Below, piece by piece: positions 14,781 to 28,400 of a DNA stretch of 64,000 nucleotides. Origin of the DNA: Acanthornis magna (taxonomy: Eukaryota > Chordata > Aves > Passeriformes > Acanthizidae); NCBI GenBank assembly GCA_036785705.1, contig JAWUZG010000070.1:3607001-3671000 (forward strand), read 5' to 3'. Made by a program: the position numbers and the translations under genes. Numbering within the stretch: position 1 is the stretch's first letter; every line of letters begins with the position of its first letter. Below the pieces are notes generated by a model. The model saw only the letters and a list, made by a program, of their open reading frames with translations. It made no database searches and was not told the origin of the DNA.

Positions 14781-15310
14781 TGTGGTGGGTTGACCCTGTC
14801 CAGCTGTCCAGACCCCCCTGGCCAGCCTGCTGCTCTCTCACTCTCTCTCCACAACAGAACAGGGTGATAAAATAACCTGAAAAAGCTCATGGGTCAAGAT
14901 AAAGACAGGGTGATTATTTACCACTTATTATCACAGGCAAAACAGATCTAAGGATAAATTAGTTCAGTGTAACACCAATTAAAAAGAAAGATGGATTGTG
15001 AAGAAAAAAAGATAAAAGCTAAAATAACTTTCTCGGCCACCATCCCTTCTTTCCAGGCAAAAAATTAATCCTTCGTTCCCTATTCCTTTCCCTCCTCCCA
15101 CCACAACCAAGTGGCACAGAGGGCATGAGGAATGGGGGGTTGTGACTAATCTGTCAATTGTCTTTTCTGTTGCTCCTTCCTTACATTCTTCCTCTGCTCC
15201 AGCATGGGTCCTCCCTATGGGCTGCAGTTCTTCAGGAAAAAACAGGGGTGGGACCCTCCAAAGGATAACCTGATATTCCATGTCTGACAGAGAGGATTTC
15301 ACATGTGTTT
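14781..15310. mobile_element. ERV LTR, songbird ERVL-like (degenerate)
   Basis: The block opens with TGTGGTGGGTTGACCCTG and continues with landmarks that I recognise from abundant songbird ERVL-type LTRs, in the same order. These are a GCTCATGGGTCAAGATAAAGACAGGG segment near 14886, a TTATCACAGGCAAAACAGA segment near 14928, a pyrimidine-rich CCCTCCTCCCACCACAACC segment near 15090, and the CTGCTCCAGCATGGGTCC and GGGCTGCAGTTCTTCAGGA segments near 15200-15230. It looks like a solo or truncated LTR: no retroviral reading frame flanks it. The 5' edge at 14781 is clear; the 3' edge is an estimate, and transcriptional orientation and target-site duplication were not determined. A 107-codon frame on the minus strand inside it is a by-product. 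Confidence 0.8.
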
Positions 15311-18300
15311 AAGGAATGGACCTATCTCCATCCATTTCATTCACTTTATCTCATCCTGGAAAGGGTACACAAGCTTATTAAGTTCAAGATTAGTTCCTCG
15401 AATCTGCAAGACCAAGACAACATTGGAGTGGAAGCAGAAATAATATACTAATTATTTTGGCACATACTTCCTGAAAGACACTTCTGCAAAGCAGCTCACC
15501 ATCTTGAAAACCATCCAAAAACTCAATAATCCAAACTGTATTAAAATAAAGCTATGAGGCAGCCAAATTCTGGCAATTACTATAAGTAGTCTATGTCAAG
15601 ACAAGGCTTGTGATAAAAACTTGAGATGAATTAGAGACAGAAAAAATGTGATGTGACAAAAATCTCATTGCTCCATTCCTGTCTATCTTAATATTTCTCC
15701 AAGCAAGCTCTTACCTGTCTATGTAATTAAATTACCAGTGATGTTACAAGCTCAGGACCTAAGGACTTCATTTGCAGGTGTCAATCATTTTCAAAGAGCC
15801 CCATTCATGGCTGAAAAAGCCACAAATTGAACAATGACATGTCCTTGATAGTGCTGGCAATGACAGCAGCTCTTTTCCAGTCTTTCACAGAACAGCAAAA
15901 CCATGTTTTCTCCACTTAGAAATGAACAATTTGAATCTAGGCTGAGTTTATTGCAATAGGTCACCTGCTGCAATTATATGGGTCTTGCCAAGGGTAGCCA
16001 CCAAATTTGCTGCTAACACACTGCACATATCAGTTACAATGCAGGTTTTACATTTATAGAATTTATTTTTTTCAGGATGAAGCTATTAGTACCCTCCACC
16101 TAGAACCATCTGAAATGCGCATTGTATCAGCTTTTACCTGCCCCATTTTACAGATGAAAGTTGTTGAAAATCTTCTGTGCTGTTTATACACTACATTTCT
16201 CACACTTTAACCATAAAATCAAAAACAATTTGCTTGAAAGAAACAAAGGTTCCCCCAAAATATAAATGATGGATAATGAAGTAACATGAAGATATAAAAT
16301 TTGCTTTAATACAACTTAACTTCTTTTCTTAAACACACTGACAAGATACCACCCAAAGCACTTCCTTATGTAAAGGAAATACACAAAAAGTTCATTTTAA
16401 ACACAATATATACCATAGCTAAAATTTCAGCAAACATTCAGAATTGGAATGTGTCCACAATGTAAAACGGTAGAAGGAGAACACTGAGAAGACAGGTCTC
16501 CGTTCTATAAAAAAGGTGGGAATTTATCTTCAGATCCTTTAGCTTATCAGAAGATGCACAGGGCTTACCACACTAGCAGTCTACAGCTCCAAAGTAATTC
16601 CTGCTAGAATATTTACCCTTTTTTTGCACTTCAAAAGCCTTATTAAGGAGCAAGACCTCATAACTTCAGCCACAGGAAGATATAAATCTTCTATGTATGT
16701 GAAAGGGCACTACATTTTTAGCTTTTAATCTCCAGAGAAACTTACACCTCTGCACATAATTCTCCATGTCAGAGGAGACTGACAACCTCAGAAATCTACA
16801 GCTGTAAGGATTTCAAGGCTCAGAAGGCCCAGCAGGCAGGACAATTTCTCCTGGTGAAACATCCATGGTATGTGAGTAATGTGGTCTGGTCCTGAGGCAC
16901 CAGCTGGCTCTGAAGGCAAGAGCGCTACCAGTCAATACTGGGACTGGCATTAGTAGAAGAAATCGGTTACACTCATGTAAAATTACATTTACCATGGTGG
17001 TAAAAGGTGGGCTATGAATCAGGGGCTACAACACAGTACACTATCTTATCTACCTGAATAACTGGACAATAAAATATTAATTTCTCCTACCCTTCCTGCC
17101 TTCAGGGTCTTTTAAGCAATTGTCTTTTACAACAGATTTATTTGTGCTCTAAGAAAATATGGATTAGATTCCAGGGCTTTTAGTGCTGATCAACTGACAG
17201 GCTAAGAGGCAACACTAAGAAATGGCAAACAAAATTCTTTCCCATTTTTTCTCCTGTCAGAAAAGGCACTATTCTCGCAGCTACAAAGGCAGAATATTGA
17301 AAATACACTGCTAATTTACATGGGTAATTTAGTGATTAATTAAAGCACCTCAAATATTTAAAACATGTGATGCTACGTGCTACTGAAAATTTTACTATAA
17401 CAACAATTCTACTCCATGAGAACATGCCTCTTTTTTGAGAGATAAGTATTGGAAAAGCAGATATTATTGGAATAAGCAGATAAGTATTGGGAAAGATAAA
17501 GCTCTACAATTTACAGCCTATAATGAGATGTACACAACCATGATTATTTCTTACAAACTTCAGCCATGAGTATGACAAGCAAGTTTAAAACTTGGAGATT
17601 TCCCTAGCAACCATCATGCAAAGGAAACAGGAGCTTGTGAAGAATTGCACCATCTAACTTCTGTAACATTTTCTGTAAAGGGTGCCTGTCATGCCATGGA
17701 ATGCATAATTCAATGCCAGCTTCCTTCATTAGTCACTGATTCCTTGGTGCGATTTAAGATCAGAAATCAGCTCAACATACGCCTTATGCTTTGGGGATTC
17801 AGGATCTGTTGGTAACTCTGGTGGCCTTATTCAAGAACAAAACATCCCACACTCAATCTCCATGTCTCTTGTGTTAATCCCGGCAGTACAAAGAACCAGC
17901 ACCAGAGAACTGAAAGTTCTTAAACCCTAAGAAACACAAAGAAAAAATAATAAATCCCTTCCTCTTCCTAACTGAAGGCATTCAGCTGTTGGGCAGAGCT
18001 CACCACCACAGATGTAGCTAAGAAACAATAATCCAGCCCTCCTCTTCCTTATGCCTGTCCCTCAGAAAGGAAAAGATACAAAACACTTCTTTCCTTCCAG
18101 GGAGCCAGAGGTGGTTATTGAATCAATGGCAGCAGGTATCAGACAACAAATAAAAAAGGCTGATGTTACTGAATTACTGAATATAAGCATTGTGACAAGG
18201 TGCAAAAGCCCTCTCTCTCCATATGGTGCTTTTATTTCAGGTAACATGCCAACAAAATGGGAATAAATGCACATGTCCCCTTTTTTTCATTCATCATAAA

Positions 18301-19564
18301 AGAAACTACCTTGATATTATTTAAGAATGACAGCTACAATATCCACTGTCTTTAAAACCAATAACCTGCACAAATATTTAAAATAACCCAGGATATATAA
18401 TATTCAGCAGTTATACAAAAAAGCAATAAAATCTCTCACTTTTTTCCTCAGATGACAAAAAATAACTAATTAGACAAGTAATCAAAAAAACCCAACCTAT
18501 TTAGTTTCTACCAGAAACTTTGATACTCAAAAATTTCACCTCTCTTTATGCACCATTTCCATAGAGCCAGGCCTGTTCATCTTTCATTTAAGAAAAAACA
18601 TGAAATAAAAATTAATAAATTTGCATTAAAAAGAGCAAACAAGACAAACTTAAGGTGGGAGAAGCTAGAGAACACAAAGGAAACTAATTTGTGGGGAAAA
18701 CAATGAAATCATCAACTTGGTTTCAAAACTGTGAACTACAAAAAAAATGTACTTCTTGCTTCCATATGGCAATGGCTTAGAGTCACAGTGACTACGGTAA
18801 ATATTTAGCAACTGCATCACCAGTGTGACTGCAATTGTACACATGGACAGCTCTGTAACTGAAGTTGCATTGAATAACCTAAGCCACACTGACTGTAGTC
18901 AGGAATAGCAGAAATTGTATCTGCCATTAAAACTGGGATTAGAAAAAGGGAAAAAACACACACAGACACAACACCAGCCCAAAAGACCATCAGTCTGAAC
19001 TGGATTTAAATTCAAAAAATGTTGAAATCTGTCTGGAGTTCTTAAATTTGATACAGCATTTGCAAACTTGTGTCCACCAGTCCCTGGAAAATCAGTGCTG
19101 TTTAAACCCAGGATTTTCCCTTTCAAATGGGCTTCAAGAACTCACCATGTCATCCACATAATGTGAAGCAGATCCATGTTAAGAGGAAATCTGTGTTAAG
19201 AGCTACAACTTGGCTCAGCATAACAATTACTTGTTTCAACACAATTTGGAAAGGATATAAGCAATATAAGTATTTATTAAATGGTACTTCCTTGAGAGTG
19301 AGCACTTGAGAGTACACTGATTGTACTGATCTGTTGACAGACTTCAAGTATCTTCAAACTAACACCATTTACGCTTTTTTGTAAACTTTCCCAGTCATCT
19401 CAAGTATTATTACGCTTTATTATAGTGAAAGATATAGACTTCCATGCAGTACAAAGAACAAATACATCAATAAATTTTTATACAAATGTAAATGGATCCA
19501 CAGAGGAAACAAACTCTAGAGAGAATTATTTGTCACTGAATACAAATATTTTAGATTTTCATAC
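15311..19564. other. unique AT-rich sequence, no gene seen
   Basis: About 4.2 kb of unique DNA. A short imperfect direct repeat of the word GATAAGTATTGG occurs at about 17440-17495. Reading frames are 75 codons or fewer and unremarkable. I saw no repeat family end, CpG island or RNA gene. Confidence 0.5.
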
Positions 19565-19980
19565 ATACTGCGTCACGGAGGATCAACCGGGATCAACTGG
19601 GTCATCACACGCAGACCACTGTGATCAGGTGAAGCCGTTTATTACAGATCAGAAGGCTACTTATACACATTTTCTACTTCTCTACATGGAAGTAATACAT
19701 TGGTTACTAGCTACTTGTTTACACATCTAAACAAATCACTGGAGTGATGGTGAGCTGTCATACAAACGCTGCTGCTGCTGTTCTGCCTCGCTAAGGTTCT
19801 ACAACCTGCCATTCACACACTCCGTTGTTTACATCCTTGGAATTGTCCACACTTGGCAACTACTTCCCCACAGCTGCACTTCAAGGACATATTTACCTTC
19901 TTGCTTATCCTTGTCAGCTAAGTTAAGGCTGGATTGTGCACGTCCCAGTGTCCTAACTATTAAGAATCCTTCAACAATAC
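19565..19980 (-). mobile_element. solo retroviral LTR with 4-bp flanking duplication
   Basis: On the minus strand the element runs from TGTTGAAGGATTC (starting at 19976) to CTCCGTGACGCA (ending at 19569), about 408 bp with canonical TG...CA termini. The tetranucleotide ATAC lies immediately outside both ends (19565-19568 and 19977-19980), consistent with a 4-bp target-site duplication as made by gammaretrovirus-like (class I) elements. Inside, on the minus strand, a TATA-like GTGTATAAG (about 19659-19667) is followed about 20 bp later by the polyadenylation signal AATAAA (19638-19643), with a GT-rich stretch after it. No gag, pol or env remains, so this is a solo LTR left by recombination. 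A 101-codon plus-strand frame overlapping it is an accident. The boundary choice rests on the matching ATAC and could be off by a few bases. Confidence 0.82.
19638..19643 (-). terminator. AATAAA polyadenylation signal inside solo LTR
   Basis: TTTATT on the plus strand is AATAAA on the minus strand, placed just downstream of the LTR's TATA-like box and upstream of a GT-rich segment. This is the normal layout of an LTR whose R region is short. It could still act as a poly(A) site for minus-strand transcripts; that is inference. Confidence 0.6.
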
Positions 19981-22900
19981 TGGAAAATTCAGCAGTCTAC
20001 TGTCTGAAAAGGAGGGTAGTTTATGCAAGCAAAGACACAAAAATGAAACAAAACTGGGTTCCATTTGCCCAAATATTTCCTATTCTGCAATTTTAGAGTC
20101 AAGTGAAATGGTAGCAGTTTGAGCTGCATTTGATTCCTTCAGTTACTGAAAATCTTCTGGATTCAAGGATGAAAATATTACCACAAATAATAAAGACAAC
20201 TGTTCATGTTGTTAATGTAAAATTCTAGAGAGCAAACAGCTGTAGTTTTAGTGTCATGACTGCGAAATCACACATTTTATATAAATGAATTGGAATTATA
20301 TCTAACACAAAAGTATCCAGATGTCTTTTTCCCTATTTTTCTATGATTATGATCAAAAACATGGTTTAATACTGAATACAGCTATATTCAGCCATTCTTA
20401 TTTTTCCATGAACAGGCTCCTGGTGCTGAAGGGAACACCCAAATGGATTTCTTATGAAGTGGTTATACTCTTCCTGCCAAGCAAGGTGTCACACAGAGCT
20501 CTTTGCAGGATAATTGTCTGATATGGTAAATTATTGATTCTTTGTTTGGTCGTTACTTCTAGAAAAGCTTTTAGTATTTTGTGCATTGGTGAAAGATTCC
20601 TGGCTGAAAGTCCTGGAGAATAAAATTAAGAAGTGTAAATGTATCAGCATGGCTTTATCACAGCAAAGGATACCACTAAATAGGAAAAAAAAAATCTCAC
20701 TTGGCTTCTTTACAATTCTGTCAACAGAGAGGCTAATTAGTACTAATTACATCAACAGCTTCAGAGCATACATTCAAACAGACACTGTTCTGACCTTGCT
20801 GGTATTTATCAGGATTGTCCCTGTAACAGCAACTAAATGCTATTAATAAGATGTCAGCTTTTCTCTGGATTATGTGGACACACACTAAAAGGAGACCTTT
20901 ACCTTCGAGTTAACGCTGTAGACGAGACACAAGCCACAAAACCCTGTTTGAGGAAGACTGAGAAAAAGAAAAAGAGAAGTGGACTTTATTTCAAGGAGAA
21001 TTTCTCATATTATGATCAAGAATCATATATTTCCTGGAGTAGGAAATGCTGAAGTCTCTTGCCTATCACTTTTCCAAGCACCTGTTTAAAGCGAAGCATC
21101 TGTTCAGTCAGAACTCTTAATTTTTGTAATGAGCAGCAAACCTCAACCCCATTATGCTGCTCTTTCTCTGTTGCTGCAAGCCTTTGAAGCTGCAAAACAG
21201 AAAAGTATTTGTGCTGATATAATATAATCTACACATGACTGTAGATACATATCTAAGCATCATGAGTAATATGATTCCTGGTTTATCTGAATCATCATCC
21301 CGAAGAAACTGGGAAGTTGAACAAGTTCACTAGGCCAGTGTGATACCTGGGGACTGGCTAACACTGGGGAAATATTTCCAAAGGTTTCAGTTCCTGTCAC
21401 TGACTTGCTGTCACACTGGGGAAGTCAACACACCTCAGGGCTGAGAGGCACCACAGTGCAGCCACATCAGCTTGCTAACCTTGGTGCTGCTTCACACAGC
21501 TACACAGCAGCAATTCCGCCAGATTGCCCTGCATTTTGCCACAGAAATGGACTGCAAACACAGCTGATCCAATCTCTTTCCTTCACCATGTCTCTCCCAA
21601 AAGGCAGGCCACCAATGCCTAGATAGCAATTCCAAATCAGGTTATATGAGAAAATATATCCTTGGATAGGAAGCAGTTTGTGTACACCAGAAGAGAATAA
21701 TGCCAAGTGAATGATTCCCAAAATGGGATTAGAGGATGACTTTTGTGATCTGCATAGAGATGATTTGTTGCACACTACCGAGCCTCTCTCATTCTAAGGC
21801 AGCGCCTGTCATTTCACTAATGCTCATGCTCATGTGAGCACTCAGATTTTTGACATATTATGACTTGATGCTCGGCTGAAGCAGCTTAGTTCATGGCACT
21901 GTCAGTACACAAATCCCTCCTCTCCATACACTGAAAATGAGGTGCCAAAGAAAGGGATTTTGACATGCACTGGAAGACATGCCTCAGTCCTGCAACAGGA
22001 AAAACTTAAGAGTGAGGAGCAACTGAATGCCTGTACCTCTTGGGAATTTGGGAATCTCAGTGATTCAGGAGGTCACTCTGCAGCCTGGACTAAGGGATAT
22101 TAGTTTTCTCGTACACAAACACTGACTGACTTGCTTTCTGTTTAATCCACAAGAGATTTATTCACATTTTTCGAAGGTCCTACAGCACTTTGCTAATGAA
22201 GTGAACAACTGGGTTTATCTCACTCTCTGCCTTCCCCAGCTGAGGCTTGTAGTCTTGGGAGAGTGAGAGCACAGTTTCTGTTCATCAAGGTGGCAACTCC
22301 TGTGGTAAAAGGGAGTTCAGCCTCGGACAGTATCTATTTGCTTTGCATCTATTCTCTGTGACCATTAGTGACCCACAGCTCACAGCCACTCTGGGCAAGA
22401 AAGTAGACTCTAAAAGCAAAGAGAAGGAGCAAGCCAAGCATCAGGCAGTTATGGGCACTTAAAGCCACCAGAAGCTTACAGAAGGAAAATTAATAGCCTG
22501 CTTTTTTGTATAGTTTAAAAAAATACTTATTTTGATTTGGTTTCTGTTGAGTATTTACAAAAAAGACAATTCTGCTCTCTGCTGAGGGAGAAGAAAGGGA
22601 AGAAGGCCATGCTTTTCAAATGCACAACACACAAATTAATATCTGTAAGCCTCCAATGCTCCCATCTCATTTTTGAACCTGATGTCTGTACTACTTTGCA
22701 GCTCATGTATGTGCAAATTCAAAAAAGGTTTTGGTCTCCTCACTGCAACATGTAACACTAACCTCAGATCAAAGTCTCTCAAAATTTCACAGAAATGCTG
22801 GTTTTAGGACTTCTCTATTGTATTAACCTCTGTAGAGAAAACCCCACCCAACTTTTTTTATGAAGACTTCATCCTTTGTCTTGTGTTGGAGCAACTACCT

Positions 22901-25189
22901 ATAATCTCTCAAGTCAAAAAGGGATGTTGTTAACAAGCTAAAGCATTTTGTTGCACTCAACAAGGAAATGGATGTTTGAGACCTTGGTAAGGACAGGAGC
23001 TGGAAGTTTGTCACCTCAAATCCTTGCCACCAAAAAAACCCCAACTTATAGAATTTTAATATTTCTGCTAATTCAGCCTTGGAATTTGACAACTGATCTA
23101 CAGCATTATCAACAAGTGACATCTACTCACTTGGTTATACTATTCAGTTTACTTGCAAGTGGAAAAGTGCAGTAGGGGTGGAGGGTTTTTTAATCAAGCA
23201 GGTAAGAGCAATGCTTGTAAACCACTGATGCACAAGTACTGCCAGACTTGTCAGGCAGCTCCTCTGAATAATATTTAACAGTTTGACAGTCATATGCTTC
23301 AGTTTGAGTGATATGTGTGGAATCAACATCTGAATACCAATGGTTTCAAACCTACATAGAATAGAGAATTAGAAATCCACAACACAGGGCAAAACAAAGC
23401 AAATTGCAAGGAGGAGAGGTCTCTAGATGTATTACCAAAGAAACCTGTCCAGCTTTTTCTTTCAAAAGTGTCCCTCAGTAGTAAATTTATCAGAAGAAAA
23501 CAAAGAGATAAGTATTAGGAACCAAAACGTTGGGGTTTTTGCCCTTAGCATTCTTAAAGTATGCTTGTTACTGAGCCAAGAGCAGACACTTGGTAACATG
23601 TCCATCCTTTCACTCTCTTTGACCCTGGCAGAGAAGCAGAGTCCTCAATAAAGACCAATAAGCCTATTCTAACTTCACTCTAGCAAAAACTTTATTACCC
23701 TGAGATTATTCCTCTCACAATCTTGGCATCAGTCAAGTAATATTTCAAAGAATTAATGAATCTGCTCCTGAGAATTTACTGTGAATCCTTAAGTGCTTTG
23801 ATGCACGTTCAGCCTTTAGATTAAATAATTGATTATCATTAAATTAGACTATCAGACTGAGGAACACACATAACATACTAAATCCTACCCTTAGTCCTTC
23901 CTACTCCCAAATAGATTAAAATCCCAAATCAGTAGATTTGTTGAGTTTTGTTAGCAAAACAATATGCCAATACCCCTCCTAACCAAAATATTTGCTCAAA
24001 TGCTAGATACAAACTAAGTTCCCTCCTTACTAATTACGAAAATTTCTTGTGCAATATTTTAATAAGTTAACTCCTAAGGACAGTTATAATTTTTTAATGA
24101 TCTACACAAGTACAACTACCAATGCAAAAATTCAATTAGCTCAGTCAAGTAGGTGGCAATGCCAAGACACACCTATCCCATTCATTTATTAGATTTGTCT
24201 CAAGTTTTAAAGTTTTAGGCAGCTGTCATTGAAATTAATGGTGAAACACCATCATTTATTTGCTTACACTTAACCAAAGTTGAGTCTGTTCAGACCAGTA
24301 AGTAGAATTCCCTTAACTCTAAAATACATTTTTAAAAATCTCCTTCCTTTCCTCTCAAACAATCATCTACTGAACTCAGCATTCTTAGAGATTATCTTCT
24401 GGTTTCAGCTAAATGCCACCCCTGAAAATACAGATTTCTCCTTTCAGAGAAAGCAGACAGTGCTTACTAGTTTGTGTAAATGAAAGACAGAAGTTTATCT
24501 CTAAGTCGAAAGAGGGTATACTTTGCCCAAAGACTTCCTTCACTCTTATGGGCAACATTCAGAGATCAATCATGGCATGTAATTGACTCTGGTTCATTTT
24601 CTTATACTCTTCTTGTTACATTCTTGGGACTTTACATCCCAAAGATGAAGCGCTCACAGTAAAGCCATTCAAGGAAGGCAGCTAAGCACAATCAGGATGG
24701 TGGCATAATCCATGTAGGATTGGATCACACAGCAGTATAAACACTATAAAGATCAGATGTGAGAAGAGGATTAAATTTCCCTGAAACCTGCCAGGACAGA
24801 TGACACAGAGTTTACGCCAACTTTATGCCACTTTTATGACAGCTGTGGGAGGACAAATGGTTCATGGTCCAGAATAATATAAGGAGGAGTTAGACAGATG
24901 CTACCCTGACAAAAACTCTGCACGAAGAAACCTAGTGCATAAAAACAACTGAAACATTTTGGATCCCACTCTAGTAGTTGTTTATATTGAAACAACATTT
25001 TACTTCATTTTTTATCTGATTCTGATTCCTAATGCCAGATTTACTGTATGATTTGCTCCAAGGCTGTATGCAGAGAGATCTTACCAGACCGAATGCATAA
25101 ATATCCAAGTCTATTTCCTTTCATTCAACACCAGTGACTTTCATGTCAGTAAGCATGAGAAATTTAGCATGCAGGTTTATTCATCACAG
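19981..25189. other. unique AT-rich sequence, no gene seen
   Basis: About 5.2 kb of unique sequence between the solo LTR and a CR1 fragment. Frames are 91 codons or fewer with no recognisable domain. No repeat ends, CpG islands or RNA genes were recognised. Confidence 0.5.
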
Positions 25190-25432
25190 GCTCACAGAAT
25201 AAATCAGCTATGAAGTGAGCTCTGAAAGGCATTTAGTCCAATGCCAGCCCTCAAGGAAATACCACCTAGGTGAGAATGCTCAGGGCCTGTCCAACCCAGG
25301 TCTGATCTCCAAGGACTGAGGCTTTGAGTTTCCTGCCAGTGTCTGCCTTCCCTCAGATGATAGAAGTTCTGCCTTATACTCTCACATGTTACAACTTTCA
25401 GAATTTTCTGTTTCAAATTTGATTGCAATTAG
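25190..25432 (-). mobile_element. CR1 LINE 3' region fragment (about 240 bp)
   Basis: The plus strand follows the reverse complement of the CR1 3' untranslated region in order: CACAGAATAAATC, GGCATTTAGTCCAATGCC, GCTCAGGGCCTGTCCAACCC, GTCTGATCTCCAAGGACTGAGGC, then a decayed segment ending in GTTTCAAATTTGATTGCAATTAG that corresponds to the CAATTTGTGCCCATTGC part of the consensus. The element therefore lies on the minus strand and is 5'-truncated. It is clearly diverged, hence old. A 74-codon minus-strand frame overlapping it is not a gene. Confidence 0.85.
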
Positions 25433-28400
25433 CTAATAATTTCAAACAAATTCAGGCATAAAGTGACAGAAACTGATTGCTGGAGGGATGTCTCAATTCA
25501 AATTTCTACAGAAAAACAAATAAAAAAGGTGGGTTTATGAAAAAAAGCAAATGATCCCTTTCTTCTCCCCAAGAAAAAAAACCAAACACTAAATAGTATT
25601 AGAACTAGCGGTATGGAAATGTATCCAAAAAATTGCAAAAAGTATTTCCACAAGGAGCCAACTTCGTGTCTACTACAGATGCAAGATGTACAACCATCTG
25701 GCTCTGAAAAAGATTATGCCTCTCTATAGGCAGCTATGAACAAGCTCAAGCATTAAGCAGTGAATATTTCTAATTATCATCTTAAATCTAAACAGGAAAA
25801 ACATCAGGAAAAGCAAGATAACTTTTCTGTCCCAAACATGAGCTAACCTTAAAAAAACTTTCTGATTACCTGGTAAAATCAGAGGCAATTTTAAATCAGA
25901 AGAAAATAGCATTGAGAAAAAAGTATATACTCCACAGTAAACAGTTTTTGAGCAGTACTGTGCTTTTTCATTATCTGATTCGTAACTACACAGTCAATGC
26001 TTTGAAAAAATATAAAAGCAGATCATCAACCTATATAAATTATTCTAAATCCGTGTGTGCAACACACTTTGGAGCTATGCCTTTTGAGAAACATAAGAGG
26101 TTAAGGGTGTATCTGCGTGGCACAATATGGCATCTCAAATCTGAAATTATTGATTGCCCTCTAACGTAATTATTTCCAGAAGAATGAGATGTTTATGATT
26201 ATCGTGTTGGATTGAGACTCCAGGATGAGAATTAGCACTACAGTTCAAATTCTTTATGATCCACCAGCTATATAATTCTCTGGAAGGAGGACCAGCATCT
26301 TTGTTTCCTCATCTGGAAAGCTGTAATAATGTTTTTCTTTCTCCCATTATTTACCAGTCTTAAGCACTTCCGTTCCACAACCCAACACAGCAAAAGTTTT
26401 GTAATACACTATGAAATGTGACAAAAAATAACATTTCTTAAGAGAAAGATCTGGTGAGCTTCTAAAGCTGAACTCAAAATATTCCTACACATTCTCCAAA
26501 GAAACTCAAGGCATACTGTGAATTTGCAGTTCCTGCATTTTTCCTAGTTGAATGATGGCACCAATGAAAAATTATTTTAACAGACTTTGAATTAAGTTTT
26601 CTTGCCTTGGGTTATTGTGATCTCAAAGGTTTAAACAGACAGAACACTGGTACAGCACTCTATTTGCACCTATACTGTCAGCATTTTTTGTTCTTTAAAG
26701 AGCAGGTATCCTCCTTTGGCTACTTTTCCAGTAAGGTGGATAGTCAGCATCTCAGGACTACTTGGTAAGCCTGACTTACCAGTCTGTGTGAAAACCGGGT
26801 TTTTTTAAAGACATATCACAATTTAAAAAAAAATCAACTTGCTGCATCTGATGCTACAGTTCTTGGGACATGCTGACAGGTTTTCAGGCTATTTTAAAGT
26901 GAAAATTGTCCAGTCGGATCCTGTTCAGCTGTTAATTCAGCTACCTGACTGAGTGGGTTCCTATCAGGATCCTGGGAAGTTGTAATTTTGCATGCTAGAT
27001 GGCTTTGAAGTCTGGAAATACATGCATTGCTTCCTTTTAATATTACCTTCAAAAGGTGGGTGGAAAACATAACTTGTTATGTAGCCATACTGCAATTAGT
27101 CTTCTTTTAATTTCTGTTAATCACCTAAAAAATATTGTAGTACTTAGTAACACAGATTTTGATGCAAGCAGCACAAAGGGAGAAATTAATTTGGGTAGAA
27201 CAGTATGCAGACTCAAGAAACACCTGCAAAACTGACTCTAATAATAAAATACTCTAGTACAGTATTTCTGAGTCTAATTATATTTGGCCCTTAGGCTGCA
27301 GCTGAGGGCAGATATGCATTTTCTTAAACAATTTCAATTTTTCCTAATGTTACCACTCCAGCAGCTTTGTAATGGTGACAAGAGGTGAGGTGCAGAATGT
27401 TACTTCATGGGATACTTCTTCAGCTGAGGCACCACAGTTTAGCTTGTAAAATCTGAATGAAATATTGAGGCTAATCTGGCCTTCCAAAACAGAAAAAGGA
27501 CATAACACAAGCCATTTCAGTGAAACAGGCACATGGGAAGTCAGCTCTGGCAGAGCTACAGCAATTGAAAACAGTGGCAAGGAGAAAAAAGCAGAGCTTT
27601 TCTCACATTCACAATGGCACTCACATGAAAACAATAGTCCTGCTAGTTAGAAAATTATAGATTCAAAAGTAGCCTTTGGAAAAATTCTTAACTGCATTTA
27701 AAAACCAAACAGTAGTAGTTATTGTTGCTCAAAGACTCAGCAAACCTTGGGCTTTGACTTTAAGGTATTGAAAAGGGTGATACACATGAGTATGAAGAGC
27801 AGCAGGTAACTGTAAATCAAGAAGATTTTAAAAAACCATATAAAAATCAGAACCATCTTCTTACCTGGCCGTATTTTATCAAGGGCTGGATGTTGCGGCC
27901 TCCACAGACTCATCTCCTCCCATCTCTGTTGACCTGAATTCCTGACTCAAAACAATGGTACTTGCAAATTAGCACTCAAACTGCTACAAATCTCTATCAT
28001 TTCAGTTCATCTATTTAATATTCATAATTTTTCTGTATTGTTCTTGGCAAATAATCTGTACCAGTTCTAAGGTATGATCTGAAAGTCACAATACTCCATT
28101 TTTTTTAAAAGACTTACTACGGATCTAGTGAGGGGGGAAAAATAGAAAGAGAAATTACATATTCTGAACGTTCCATAAGAGTGAGTTTTAATCATGAAGA
28201 CATCCTGCTAGAAATAAGTGTATGACTTAGTAATTATGTGCTTTTAGATAATACTTCAATACTTTTTTGTATAGGTGGGGTGTTCTCCTCCAGTTCTACA
28301 GAAATTAAAATATACCAGGGCACAGTTTTGATTGATCTTGCCATCAGTTGACTGTGGGTGTCTTAGTCTGCTTAGAAATAGTCACTGGCACTACCTCCAA

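Noticed and set aside
16790..17030. Possible tRNA-like or exon-like segment
   Set aside because: No cloverleaf with A and B boxes could be drawn, and no splice sites frame an open segment.
18051..18274. Paired 70-codon frames on opposite strands
   Set aside because: No recognisable domain and no splice signals; mirror-image frames are common by chance.
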